Shown: positions 43,737 through 52,748 of the stretch, in pieces
Position numbering within the stretch: the stretch's first letter is position 1
Layout: each line of letters begins with the position of its first letter
Assembly: GCF_000176235.1 (NCBI RefSeq)
Contig: NZ_ACZV01000005.1
Span: forward strand, 1,984,001-2,048,000
Direction: 5' to 3'
DNA length: 64,000 nt
DNA from: Vibrio orientalis CIP 102891 = ATCC 33934
GTDB lineage: Bacteria > Pseudomonadota > Gammaproteobacteria > Enterobacterales > Vibrionaceae
Notes under the pieces: model-generated
The model's database searches: none
What the model was told of the DNA's origin: nothing
The model's input: the letters and a program-made list of their open reading frames with translations, nothing else
Translations under genes and position numbers: made by a program

Positions 43737-44432
43737 ATGAAAATCGGCATCATTGGTGCAATGGAGCAAGAAGTTTCCATTCTTAAACAAGCAATTGAAA
43801 ACCGTGAAGAAGTTAGCAAAGCGGGCTGTACTTACTTCTCAGGTCAGATCAACGGTGTTGAGGTTGTTTTGCTTCAGTCAGGTATTGGTAAAGTAGCAGC
43901 AGCGGTTGGTACAACAATTCTACTGGATGAGTATCAGCCTGATGTAGTCATCAACACTGGCTCTGCAGGCGGCTTTGATTCAAGCCTAAACGTGGGTGAT
44001 GTGGTTATCTCAACAGAAGTTCGTCACCACGATGCAGACGTGACTGCATTTGGCTATGAAATTGGTCAAATGGCTCAGCAGCCAGCGGCATTCATCGCAG
44101 ATGAAAAGTTAATGGATGTGGCAGAGAAAGCACTAGAGCAAATGAAAGACACACATGCTGTACGTGGCCTAATTTGTACTGGCGATGCCTTCATTGCAAG
44201 CGCAGAGCGCCAAGCATTCATTCGCCACAACTTCCCTTCAGTCGTTGCGGTCGAGATGGAAGCGTCAGCCATTGCTCAAACTTGTCACCAATTCAAAGTC
44301 CCATTTGTTGTCGTACGCGCTATATCTGACGTGGCAGATAAAGAAGCTGGCATGAGCTTCGATGAGTTCCTACCGCTAGCAGCGAAGAGCTCATCAGAAA
44401 TGGTGGTTAAAATGGTTGAGCTGCTTAAATAA
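43737..44432 (+). CDS. mtnN: 5'-methylthioadenosine/S-adenosylhomocysteine nucleosidase
   Basis: Cleaves MTA, SAH and 5'-deoxyadenosine, feeding the activated methyl cycle and autoinducer-2 synthesis via LuxS. The 231-residue protein starts MKIGIIGAMEQEVSILK, with the Glu12-type catalytic pocket (GAMEQE), NTGSAGGFDSSL, GDAFI, the ribose-binding VEMEASAIAQTC and the catalytic Asp in AISDVADKEA. It is first of mtnN-cbiB-btuF, with 26 bp to the next gene. No cobalamin riboswitch is visible upstream. Confidence 0.96.
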   Translation: MKIGIIGAMEQEVSILKQAIENREEVSKAGCTYFSGQINGVEVVLLQSGIGKVAAAVGTTILLDEYQPDVVINTGSAGGFDSSLNVGDVVISTEVRHHDADVTAFGYEIGQMAQQPAAFIADEKLMDVAEKALEQMKDTHAVRGLICTGDAFIASAERQAFIRHNFPSVVAVEMEASAIAQTCHQFKVPFVVVRAISDVADKEAGMSFDEFLPLAAKSSSEMVVKMVELLK

Positions 44433-44458
44433 GCCTTAAAAGGAAAACAAGCGATATC

Positions 44459-45412
44459 ATGGAAGATATATTCAATCATTTTTACGCCAATGGAGCGCTC
44501 CTAGTACTATGGGGCGCTCTGTTGTTTCACCTCATTCTTCCTTTTCCCCGCGAAGCGCACCCAGCAATACTTTGGCACAAATTTGCCGAGCAACTGGCAG
44601 ATAAAGTTAATAACAACAGCAACTACTCGCAAAGTATCATTTCAGGCACTTTAGCTTGGCTATTAATGCTACTACCGATGCTAATCGTTCTGATCGCGCT
44701 CAAGCCACTAGTGTGGCAGCCTCAACTGTTTGAGTTGGCTTTTCTCTTACTCGCCATCGACTGGCGCAACACCGATAAGTTCACCGCTCAATTTGTCGCA
44801 GCGTTAGCTCGTGAAGATAAAGAGCACGCTAAGATGTTGATTAAACCCATCGTCAACCGCACTACCTCTTCGCTTTCATTGCTCGGACTCGGTAAAGCGG
44901 GGTCAGAAACGCTGATCATGTCTTACGGTCGCAATGTGGTTGGGGTGCTGTTTTGGTACGCCATCGCTGGAGGCATCGGAGCATTTTTGTATCGAATGAG
45001 TGTTGAACTGGCCCGAGCTTGGTCTCCATCAAGACAACAATTTTCCCCATTCGGTATTCCTGCGGTACGTGCCGTCGCCGTACTTGATTTTATCCCGATG
45101 CGCCTGTTTGCCATTATGATTGCCATTGGTCACCGAGCGAAAGAGACCGCGCAGCTTATTTCACAACAAGCGAAATCTTGGCCTCTTCCGGGGCCAGCAT
45201 GGTTACTGGTTTCTGTTGGTGCGAAGTTGGAACTCTCTTTAGGTGGTCCAGCAATCTATAACAAACACAAAGCGGTCAGAGCCAAGCTAGGCGGACGCAT
45301 TGCCCCATCCGCCATTCATGTTGCCCAAGTTCAGAAGCTACTCGCTTGGCGTATGTTCGCTTGGATTGCAATTCAAAGTCTTATCATGGGCCTCGTTTAT
45401 CAAGGATTTTAA
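44459..45412 (+). CDS. CbiB/CobD-family cobalamin-biosynthesis-like membrane protein
   Basis: A 317-residue membrane protein resembling adenosylcobinamide-phosphate synthase CbiB, which attaches aminopropanol to the corrin ring. Supporting signs are an early HP motif (REAHPAILWH), FLYRMSVELARAW, the FSPFGIPAVRAVAVLDFIPMRLFAIMIA segment and a late LGGPAIYNKHKAVRAKLG. The family's N-terminal GDP-HPV signature is only partly kept, so activity is uncertain. Its position between mtnN and btuF, ending exactly where btuF begins, supports a corrinoid salvage role. No other cob genes are nearby. Confidence 0.75.
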   Translation: MEDIFNHFYANGALLVLWGALLFHLILPFPREAHPAILWHKFAEQLADKVNNNSNYSQSIISGTLAWLLMLLPMLIVLIALKPLVWQPQLFELAFLLLAIDWRNTDKFTAQFVAALAREDKEHAKMLIKPIVNRTTSSLSLLGLGKAGSETLIMSYGRNVVGVLFWYAIAGGIGAFLYRMSVELARAWSPSRQQFSPFGIPAVRAVAVLDFIPMRLFAIMIAIGHRAKETAQLISQQAKSWPLPGPAWLLVSVGAKLELSLGGPAIYNKHKAVRAKLGGRIAPSAIHVAQVQKLLAWRMFAWIAIQSLIMGLVYQGF

Positions 45413-46234
45413 ATGCGACGCTACCTTTTCGCTTTAACGACTCTCGCTATTTCAACCGCTCATGCAACCACTGTTGAAAAGGTGATTAGCCTTGCTCCCC
45501 ATGCAACGGAAATAGCCTTCGCTGCCGGACTTGGCGATAAACTGGTCGCGGTCAGTGAGCGCAGTGACTACCCCGAGCAAGCAAAGAACATCGAGAAAGT
45601 ATCTAACTATCAAGGAATCAAAATAGAGCGCATCATCGCGCTTCAACCTGATTTAATCATTGCTTGGCCATCTGGTAACCCGATGGGAGAGCTGAAAAAG
45701 CTCGAGCAGTTCGGCTTTGACATATACTACTCGCAGACCAACTCGCTTGCAGATATTGCGAATAATATTGAACAGCTCAGCCAATACTCAGACGACCCAA
45801 GTGTGGGTAAACAAGCGGCAAACGACTTCAGGCAGAGCCTAAAAGAGTTAAAAGCCAAATATCATACTGATGTTCCTGTACGCTACTTCTATCAATTGAG
45901 CGAGCAGCCGATTATCACACTCGCTAAAGGAAAGTGGCCGAGTGAAGTGTTTAGCTTCTGTGGTGGCGAAAACATTTTTGAGCATAGTGCTGCCCCTTAC
46001 CCTCAAGTCGGCATGGAGCAAGTCATCATCCAAAACCCTGATGTTATCTTCACCTCGGAGCATGCCATCGAAAATGGTAATATGTGGCAAAAGTGGAATC
46101 AGCAACTATCAGCAGTACAAAATGGCTATATGTGGTCGCTCAACTCAGACTGGATTAACCGCCCTACTCCGCGAACACTTAACGCGATTGAGCAAGTTTG
46201 TGAGCATTTCGAGACCACAAGGGAAAAACGCTAA
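45413..46234 (+). CDS. btuF: Vitamin B12 ABC transporter substrate-binding protein BtuF
   Basis: A periplasmic corrinoid-binding protein for BtuCD. It is 273 residues with signal peptide MRRYLFALTTLAISTAHA and class III binding-protein features: VEKVISLAPHATEIAFAAGLGDKLVAVSERSDYP, KIERIIALQPDLIIAWPSGNP, a long helix and AAPYPQVGMEQVIIQNPDVIF. The start codon directly abuts the cbiB-like stop (TAA-ATG). BtuC and BtuD are not in the window. E. coli shows the same mtnN-btuF-yadS order. Confidence 0.93.
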   Translation: MRRYLFALTTLAISTAHATTVEKVISLAPHATEIAFAAGLGDKLVAVSERSDYPEQAKNIEKVSNYQGIKIERIIALQPDLIIAWPSGNPMGELKKLEQFGFDIYYSQTNSLADIANNIEQLSQYSDDPSVGKQAANDFRQSLKELKAKYHTDVPVRYFYQLSEQPIITLAKGKWPSEVFSFCGGENIFEHSAAPYPQVGMEQVIIQNPDVIFTSEHAIENGNMWQKWNQQLSAVQNGYMWSLNSDWINRPTPRTLNAIEQVCEHFETTREKR

Positions 46235-46307
46235 CGTTTAACTACAAGATCTCGTACAATTCCTCCTCACTTCTTGTTCCCATATTTTAGTAAGAGATTT
46301 TAGTAAC

Positions 46308-46928
46308 ATGGACTCCATGCTGCTTTACGTTATCGATTTGTTCGGTACGGCAATTTTTGCCGTTTCAGGTGTCCTGCTTGCAGGTCGATTAAAAATGGAC
46401 CCGTTTGGGGTTGCTGTATTAGGCAGTGTGACCGCCATTGGTGGTGGCACCATTCGTGATATGGCGTTAGGGGCAACCCCCGTCTTTTGGATCACCGACA
46501 CCAACTATCTTTGGACAATCCTCATCACTTGCTTGCTAACAATGATTGTTGTTAGACGACCAAAGCGTCTTGCTTGGTGGATCCTGCCAGTTTGTGATGC
46601 GATTGGCTTAGCGGTCTTCGTCGGCATCGGTGTAGAGAAAACCATGGCTTACCAAGATTCTGCATTAGTTGCGATAATTATGGGCGTGATTACTGGCTGT
46701 GGAGGCGGCATCATCCGTGATGTTCTCGCACGGGAAGTGCCGATGGTGCTGAGAAGTGAAGTCTACGCGACTGCCTGTATCATTGGCGGCGTATTCCATA
46801 CCACTGCATTAGCGATGGGTTGTGACAGTGATACTGCATTCTTGGCAGGTGTGTTCTCAACGTTACTGATTCGCCTTGGTGCCATTCGTTGGCACTTATC
46901 GCTGCCCACTTTTGCATTGAATCGTTAA
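46308..46928 (+). CDS. yadS: TRIC/UPF0126-family membrane protein (YadS-like)
   Basis: A 206-residue protein with seven likely membrane helices and two glycine-rich repeats, GSVTAIGGGTIRDMALG (about 40-56) and GVITGCGGGIIRDVLA (about 125-140). These mark the bacterial TRIC-type cation channel family built from two inverted halves. Length and neighbour btuF match E. coli YadS. Transport substrate and physiological role are not established. The ribosome binding site is weak. Confidence 0.87.
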   Translation: MDSMLLYVIDLFGTAIFAVSGVLLAGRLKMDPFGVAVLGSVTAIGGGTIRDMALGATPVFWITDTNYLWTILITCLLTMIVVRRPKRLAWWILPVCDAIGLAVFVGIGVEKTMAYQDSALVAIIMGVITGCGGGIIRDVLAREVPMVLRSEVYATACIIGGVFHTTALAMGCDSDTAFLAGVFSTLLIRLGAIRWHLSLPTFALNR

Positions 46929-46948
46929 TTGAAAATATTGGCTTTGAT

Positions 46949-47054
46949 TGTCATTCCTTAGAACGAAGTATGAGTGAGTAAGGAATCTCTATACCCAATT
47001 CGACTTGCTTTAATAGATCCCCAACTCGTTCGTTCCTCACTCTGGAGGATGACA
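46949..47054. repeat. Imperfect palindromic intergenic repeat (copy B)
   Basis: It begins TGTCATTCCTTAGAACGAAG and ends with the near inverted complement CACTCTGGAGGATGACA. The arms of about 31 bases pair well around a central ~40-nt spacer. A further GGAATGAC lies at about 47076. It is related to copy A at 43517-43631. Confidence 0.65.
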
Positions 47055-47097
47055 GTGGTAAGGCAAGGAATGACTATTAGGTAATAACCTACAGAAA

Positions 47098-47127
47098 CAA
47101 AAAAAGGTCACCGAAGTGACCTTTTTA
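47098..47127. terminator. Bidirectional terminator, yadS / thrC
   Basis: The stem AAAGGTCAC / GTGACCTTT with a CGAA loop has A-run and T-run flanks, between convergent genes. Confidence 0.88.
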
Positions 47128-47145
47128 CTATCCAAGCTACGCAGA

Positions 47146-48429
47146 TTACTTCTGCACTCGACGTAACACTTCTTTCAGTAAGTCGAAGTCATTAGCTAGG
47201 TCTTCAGAAAGCAACTCCATCGCGGCATGCTTAGCAAGCGGGGCTGGTAAGTCAATATCTGAGCCTAGAATCTCATCAACCACTTCTTTGAACTTCGCTG
47301 GGTGCGCGGTACATAGGAACAGACCTGTTTCACCCTCTTGTAGCTGTTCATCAAGTAAGCGGTATGCAATCGCGCCATGCGGCTCACATAGGTAACCTTG
47401 CGCTTTAAGGTCACGGACCGACTCAGCACTTTGCTCGTCAGAGACTTTACCTTTGCCTAGTGTATCTAAGCCCCACTCTTTCAGCTGGCATAGCTCTTCA
47501 ATACGCGGCCAGTTATTTGGTTGGCTCACATCCATCGCGTTCGACGTTGTTGCAACGGTTGGCTTTGGATCCCACTGACCTGTTTCTAGGTAGCGAGGCA
47601 CAGTGTCATTTTCATTCGTTGCCGCGATAAAGCGTTTAACAGGTAACCCCAGAGCTTTAGCTAGCAAGCCTGCCGTTAAGTTACCGAAGTTGCCACTTGG
47701 TACCGAAACGACCAGATTTTCACGCTCTTGTTTGCTCAGCTGAGAAGCGGCTTCAAAGTAGTAACAAATCTGCGCCATTAGACGTGAGATGTTGATTGAG
47801 TTTGCTGAGTTAAGGCCGATCTCTTCACGTAGCGCGGCATCATCAAATGCTTGCTTCACTAACGCCTGACACGCATCAAAGTCGCCATCAATCGCAACCG
47901 TGTGGATGTTTTTACCTAGTGTGCAGAATAGCTTTTCTTGCAGCGGGCTAATTTTGCCTTTCGGATATAGAATAACAACATTGATGTCTTCCATACCATA
48001 GAACGCATGGGCAACTGCCGCGCCAGTATCACCTGACGTTGCCGTTAAGATAGTGATTTTACCGCCGTCAGAAACGGCCGCTAAAGACTGAGCCATAAAA
48101 CGGCCACCAAAGTCTTTAAACGCCAGTGTAGGACCGTGGAATAGCTCTAACGCGTAAACGCCATCTTTAACCTTGTTAATTGGTGCAGGGAATTGGAACG
48201 CTGCATCAACCATTGAATTTACTTGTTCTTCCGCGAGTTCATCGCCAATCATTGCTGATAAGATTTTGGTACTACGTGAAACAAAATCTTCTGCTAACAG
48301 CGCATCGATATCATCAAACTTAGGCAGTTCTTGTGGGAAAAATAGACCTTGATTACGGCCTAGACCTTGGCGAACGGCTTGGCCAAAGGAAACTTGTTCG
48401 TCATTTTCTTTAATGTTGTACAGCTTCAT
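47146..48429 (-). CDS. thrC: Threonine synthase
   Basis: PLP enzyme converting O-phosphohomoserine to threonine. In 427 residues: N-terminal MKLYNIKENDEQVSFGQAVRQGLGRNQGLFFP, PLP lysine in LAFKDFGGRFMAQ, the phosphate-binding TATSGDTGAAVAHAF and SVPSGNFGNLTAGLLAK. Its ATG overlaps the thrB stop (ATGA), so it is the coupled third gene of thrABC. Confidence 0.96.
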   Translation of the reverse strand: MKLYNIKENDEQVSFGQAVRQGLGRNQGLFFPQELPKFDDIDALLAEDFVSRSTKILSAMIGDELAEEQVNSMVDAAFQFPAPINKVKDGVYALELFHGPTLAFKDFGGRFMAQSLAAVSDGGKITILTATSGDTGAAVAHAFYGMEDINVVILYPKGKISPLQEKLFCTLGKNIHTVAIDGDFDACQALVKQAFDDAALREEIGLNSANSINISRLMAQICYYFEAASQLSKQERENLVVSVPSGNFGNLTAGLLAKALGLPVKRFIAATNENDTVPRYLETGQWDPKPTVATTSNAMDVSQPNNWPRIEELCQLKEWGLDTLGKGKVSDEQSAESVRDLKAQGYLCEPHGAIAYRLLDEQLQEGETGLFLCTAHPAKFKEVVDEILGSDIDLPAPLAKHAAMELLSEDLANDFDLLKEVLRRVQK

Positions 48430-49394
48430 AGCTCACTTCCTGTTACGTTCGAACCTTGCTTGTTCAGGTGACAAACATGGACGAATCCTTCTTCATTTTG
48501 TACGTAGTTTTGTTCGAGCCAACGAGCTACACGCTCAGCGACATCTTTATCTTTACAAATACTAAATAGTGTTGGGCCGCTACCAGAAATGCCGGTAGCT
48601 AAAGCGCCTGCGGTCGCCGCATACTGACGAGCATCAGCGAACCCCGGTAGCAGTTTCGCACGATACGGTTCAGCGATCACGTCTTTGATCATTTTTGCCG
48701 CGAGCTCTGGCTGATTCGAATGACACGCATGAATAAAGCCCGCTAAATGACGACCATGAGCAATGATATCCTGTCGACGGTACTGAGATGGTAGGATCTC
48801 TCTTGCTTCAGCCGTCGAAACTTTGATACCAGGGTAAGCCATTACCCAATACCAATCATCAAAACACGGCACTTCTTGGCTGATAATGCCTAGCTCTTCT
48901 AGCATCAATTGCACGCCGCCTAAGTAACACGGTGCAACGTTGTCATAATGCACACCACCTGAGATCTGCCCTTCCATTTCACCCATCAGGGCCAGAAGCT
49001 CAGTCTCGTCAAGGGGTTCACCATGGAAGCGGTTTAACGCATCTAATGCTGCGACGATTGAACAGGCACTTGAACCAAGACCAGAACCGATAGGCATGTT
49101 TTTCTCAAGCGTCATTTCAAGCGGAAGTAGTGCTTCCCCTTTCTTTTCTAATTCACGAGCAAAAACACGCCAACAGTCATAGACGATGTTCTCTTTTGGG
49201 TTTTCTGGCAGCTTTGCGACAAAGCTGCCCGCGGTTTTGAGCGAAAAAGGCTCATTGCCTGCCTTCACTTGAACTCGGTCACCAAGTAAAGTGCCATCAA
49301 CTGGTGACACTGCGGCCCCCAGCACATCAAAACCTACACTGACATTTCCGATTGATGCTGGAGCGTAAACCACTACATCCATACCACGACTCAT
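48426..49394 (-). CDS. thrB: Homoserine kinase
   Basis: GHMP kinase that phosphorylates homoserine. The 322-residue product has VYAPASIGNVSVGFDVLGAA, the ATP-binding PIGSGLGSSACSIVAALDAL and the C-terminal GISGSGPTLFSIC. The ATG at 49394 is chosen because AGGAG lies seven bases upstream; MDVVVYAP at 49382 is an alternative. It starts four bases after the thrA stop and overlaps thrC by four bases. Confidence 0.95.
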   Translation of the reverse strand: MSRGMDVVVYAPASIGNVSVGFDVLGAAVSPVDGTLLGDRVQVKAGNEPFSLKTAGSFVAKLPENPKENIVYDCWRVFARELEKKGEALLPLEMTLEKNMPIGSGLGSSACSIVAALDALNRFHGEPLDETELLALMGEMEGQISGGVHYDNVAPCYLGGVQLMLEELGIISQEVPCFDDWYWVMAYPGIKVSTAEAREILPSQYRRQDIIAHGRHLAGFIHACHSNQPELAAKMIKDVIAEPYRAKLLPGFADARQYAATAGALATGISGSGPTLFSICKDKDVAERVARWLEQNYVQNEEGFVHVCHLNKQGSNVTGSEL

Positions 49395-49398
49395 ATGT

Positions 49399-51858
49399 TT
49401 ATACTCCTAGCTTCCAACCTAATGTACGCATCACGTCTGAGAAGACACCTGCTGCCGTTACCTCTGTACCTGCCCCGTAACCACGCAGAACTAGCGGGAT
49501 TGGTTGGTAGTAGCGGCTAAAGAATGCCAGCGCGTTTTCGCCGTCTTTAATCTTGAACATAGGATCGTTTTCATCAACCGCAGCAACACTCACTCGGCAT
49601 TGACCATCAACGATTTCACCGACATAACGCAGTACTTTGCCTTCTTCTGCCGCTTTCGCTGATTGCTCTTTAAAATAGGCATCCGCTTCAGGGAGACGAG
49701 CCATAAACTCTTCAATGCTGCCGGAATCATCAAAGCCCGGTGGCAGCGCTTGGTCAACAATTACATCTTCAAGCTCTAAGTTCATGCCCGCTTCACGCGC
49801 AAGGATCAGCAGTTTACGCGCTACATCCATACCGGATAGATCATCACGAGGATCGGGTTCAGTAAAACCGTTGTCTTTGGCAATATTCGTCGCTTGGCTC
49901 AGTGTCATACCTTCATCAAGCTTACCGAAGATATAAGAGAGTGAGCCCGATAAGATACCTGTAAAACGCTCTAACTCATCACCCGCTGAGATGAGGTTTT
50001 GAAGGTTTTCGATAACCGGCAGACCTGCACCTACCGTCGTTTCATACATAAGTTTACGACGAGAACTACGGGCAACATCACGCAACTGGTGATAGTACGC
50101 CATGCTCGCAGTATTGGCTTTCTTGTTTGGCGTAACGACGTGGAAACCGGCCGCTAAGAAGTCCGCATATTGGTTAGCAATGACTTCGCTTGACGTACAG
50201 TCAACCAATACCGGGTTAATGATGTGGTTGCGTTGAACCAAAGAGATGAGACGCGCTAGGCTGAACTCTTCCGATGCGTCGTTCATGCGATCGCGCCAAT
50301 GGTCTAAAGGCAGACCTTCGCTATCAAGCAACAAGCCTTTACTATTCGCTAGGCCACAAACACGCAGCACAATGCCTTTCTCTGCCAGTTTCGCTTGTTG
50401 ACGCTGGATCTGATCGACCAGCTCACCGCCAACACCGCCCACACCAACAACGAACACATCGAGGAAATGTTTCGAGTTGAATAGGTTCTCGTGACACGCT
50501 TTAATCGCTTCAGAAATCTTATCTTCTGGGATAACCGCAGAGATAGCACGCTCTGATGAGCCTTGAGCAATCGCAACAATGTTAACGTTCACTTCTGCAA
50601 GTGATGAGAAGAACTGCGAAGCAACGCCGCGAGAAGTACGCATACCATCACCAACAAGAGTTACGATGGCAACATCGCTGATAAACTCTACAGGCTCTAG
50701 TAGACCGTCTTTCAATTCCAGTTCAAATGTGTCCGATAGCGCTTGCTCTGCTAGGGCTTTGTCTTGCGCTTCAATACAGAAACTGATGCTGTATTCAGAT
50801 GATGATTGAGTGATCAGTACAATGGATACGCCTGCTGATGACATCGCGCCGAATACGCGGCTCGCCATGCCTACCATGCCTTTCATTCCCGGACCAGAGA
50901 CATTGACCATCGTCAGATCACTTAGAGTCGTGATGCCTTTGATCGCTAACTTATCTTCACCAGTATCTTGACCAATCAACGTACCCGCACCTTGAGGGTT
51001 AAAGCTATTCTTGATTAAGCAAGGGATGTGGAACTGGGCAATAGGCGCGATGGTTTTAGGGTGCAGAACGGATGCACCAAAGTAAGAAAGCTCCATCGCT
51101 TCTTGGTAGCTCAACGATTTTAGTAGACGTGCATCGTCAACAAGGCGTGGGTCACAGTTGTAAACACCATCAACGTCTGTCCAGATTTCGCAGCAATCAG
51201 CACGTAGACAAGCTGCCAGAACAGCTGCTGAATAATCAGAACCATTACGACCAAGCGTAACCAACTCACCATTTTCGTTACCCGCAGTAAAGCCCGGCAT
51301 GATATTGACGTGACCTTGAGGTAGAGGGTTTTGACGGAAGTTCTGAGTCGACACTTCAACATCAACCATCGCCTCTAAGTGCTCTCCACGAGCAAATAGG
51401 TATTGAACAGGGTCGATTAAGCTTGCCGCTTGGCCTTTTGCTTCTAAAACCGCTTTCATTAGCTGAATTGAAACGCGCTCACCTTTACTAATAATGCGAG
51501 CGTTGACATTGTCTGGGCACATTCCAAGTAGGTTGATACCATGAACAAACTGACGCAGTTGAGTCAGCGAGGTCTTAACCTGGTTGTCATAGCCACTGCC
51601 ATCAAGGTTAGGCAGCACTTGCTTAATATCTTGGAATAAATCGCGGAAAGAATCTTCTAGCTCTGCGATTTGCAGCTCTGCTTCACCATTCTTCAGTGCA
51701 CCGTCAATCACTGAGACTAACTTGTTTGTGGTTTTTCCTGGTGCAGAAAGCACCACCGCCACTTCTTCTTGCTGGGCATTATTAGCAATGATATCTGCTG
51801 CTCGTAAAAAACGGTCAGCATCCGCTAATGATGAACCTCCAAACTTTAAAACTCGCAT
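49399..51858 (-). CDS. thrA: Bifunctional aspartokinase I / homoserine dehydrogenase I
   Basis: Catalyses the first and third steps of threonine synthesis. The ATG at 51858 (MRVLKFGGSSLADADRF) follows GGAGG; an upstream in-frame TTG overlaps that site. The 819 residues comprise the aspartokinase domain (KFGGSSLA, GRNGSDYSAAVLAA), ACT regulatory domains (about 310-460; SGPGMKGMVGMASRVF and VTLVGDGMRTSRGVASQFF), then the NAD(P)-binding homoserine dehydrogenase domain (VFVVGVGGVGGELVDQI, VTPNKKANT, YETTVGAGLPVIENLQ). Feedback by threonine is expected from the family. Expression is controlled by the attenuator just upstream. Confidence 0.97.
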   Translation of the reverse strand: MRVLKFGGSSLADADRFLRAADIIANNAQQEEVAVVLSAPGKTTNKLVSVIDGALKNGEAELQIAELEDSFRDLFQDIKQVLPNLDGSGYDNQVKTSLTQLRQFVHGINLLGMCPDNVNARIISKGERVSIQLMKAVLEAKGQAASLIDPVQYLFARGEHLEAMVDVEVSTQNFRQNPLPQGHVNIMPGFTAGNENGELVTLGRNGSDYSAAVLAACLRADCCEIWTDVDGVYNCDPRLVDDARLLKSLSYQEAMELSYFGASVLHPKTIAPIAQFHIPCLIKNSFNPQGAGTLIGQDTGEDKLAIKGITTLSDLTMVNVSGPGMKGMVGMASRVFGAMSSAGVSIVLITQSSSEYSISFCIEAQDKALAEQALSDTFELELKDGLLEPVEFISDVAIVTLVGDGMRTSRGVASQFFSSLAEVNVNIVAIAQGSSERAISAVIPEDKISEAIKACHENLFNSKHFLDVFVVGVGGVGGELVDQIQRQQAKLAEKGIVLRVCGLANSKGLLLDSEGLPLDHWRDRMNDASEEFSLARLISLVQRNHIINPVLVDCTSSEVIANQYADFLAAGFHVVTPNKKANTASMAYYHQLRDVARSSRRKLMYETTVGAGLPVIENLQNLISAGDELERFTGILSGSLSYIFGKLDEGMTLSQATNIAKDNGFTEPDPRDDLSGMDVARKLLILAREAGMNLELEDVIVDQALPPGFDDSGSIEEFMARLPEADAYFKEQSAKAAEEGKVLRYVGEIVDGQCRVSVAAVDENDPMFKIKDGENALAFFSRYYQPIPLVLRGYGAGTEVTAAGVFSDVMRTLGWKLGV

Positions 51859-51888
51859 CCCTTCCTCCAAAATGTTTTAAATCGGCAT

Positions 51889-51929
51889 AAAAAAAGGCCT
51901 GTATCTTGTTGGATACAGGCCTTTTTTTT
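51889..51929 (-). terminator. thr operon attenuator terminator
   Basis: The 10-bp stem GGCCTGTATC / GATACAGGCC with a 6-nt loop is followed by T7 on the minus strand, between thrL and thrA. Confidence 0.92.
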
Positions 51930-51942
51930 GAATTTGTTTCGC

Positions 51943-52053
51943 TTAGCAGCCTGCCCCAACAATTGCGATGTCGGTAATAATAATGGTTGTGGTCATTACT
52001 AGGCTTTGATGCTGCATACTATATTTATCTTCACGATGTGTTTGCTTACCCAT
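51943..52053 (-). CDS. thrL: thr operon leader peptide
   Basis: A short frame whose core reads MTTTIIITDIAIVGAGC, rich in Thr and Ile, the two amino acids that control the thr operon. It ends 14 bases before the attenuator stem. Two in-frame ATGs are possible: 52053 (36 residues, with AGG eight bases upstream) and 52017 (24 residues, weaker site); I give the longer. Stalling at Thr/Ile codons should favour antitermination, as in E. coli. The gap upstream to 52286 holds divergent promoters and no other gene. Confidence 0.85.
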   Translation of the reverse strand: MGKQTHREDKYSMQHQSLVMTTTIIITDIAIVGAGC

Positions 52054-52286
52054 ACGTTTAACCTATTTTTCATCCTTGCGTCAATGAAAAGTTACTATTT
52101 TTTGTTCACACTTAGTGTTACTCGCATTCACAATTAAAACTTAGGTAACAATTTAATTTAACCAAGTAATGAAACTATAAGCACATATCATAATAACTAA
52201 TTGCTATATAAAAGTTGCTACTAGTTCATTCGTTTTATGCTTTAATTACAAACGCAGTGGACGAAAAACAAGCAAGGGAGCGGCCA

Positions 52287-52748
52287 ATGAAAATAATATT
52301 AAGCCTGTCAGCGCTTGCTTTCGCCTGTCCATTACTTGCCACGGAGCTTCCTCCATTACCTTCTCAACAAAGTACCTCACCACATAAGATCTTTTTATCT
52401 AGTGAAAATGATCAACGCGATTTCGATTCTTGGAAAGTAGACGGCGGTTACTCATACAATGTTTTCGATCGCATCGACCTTTATGTCGGCGCTCGTTTAA
52501 ACAATAGCGATAAGATCAACGAAACAGGCTTCTTAAGTGGTGTTAGCTACCAAGTGACGCCAAGAGTATCGGTACAAAGCATGCTGCACTCATCGAGTGA
52601 AGAAAGCATTGAGGAAGGGAAAGAAAAACGCCTTTCAGCTGAAGTATCAAGCCGCCTGAAGTTAACGGAAAACTTGGATATTCATGCCACTCTCGATTAT
52701 CAAGAATGGCAAAAAGGCGTTGAGGTCGGTTTAGGCTTTCGCTTTTAG
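52287..52748 (+). CDS. Small exported beta-rich protein, possible outer-membrane barrel
   Basis: 153 residues from the ATG at 52287 (after AGGGAG), with signal peptide MKIILSLSALAFACPLLA and mature start TELPPLPSQQ. The rest alternates polar and nonpolar residues in strand-like segments (WKVDGGYSYNVFDRIDLYVGARL, FLSGVSYQVTPRVSVQSML, LDIHATLDYQEWQ) and ends GLGFRF, a terminal aromatic as in outer-membrane barrels. About six to eight strands would fit. I do not recognise a named family. Its stop interlocks with that of the convergent RraA-like gene (4-base overlap, no terminator between). Confidence 0.72.
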   Translation: MKIILSLSALAFACPLLATELPPLPSQQSTSPHKIFLSSENDQRDFDSWKVDGGYSYNVFDRIDLYVGARLNNSDKINETGFLSGVSYQVTPRVSVQSMLHSSSEESIEEGKEKRLSAEVSSRLKLTENLDIHATLDYQEWQKGVEVGLGFRF

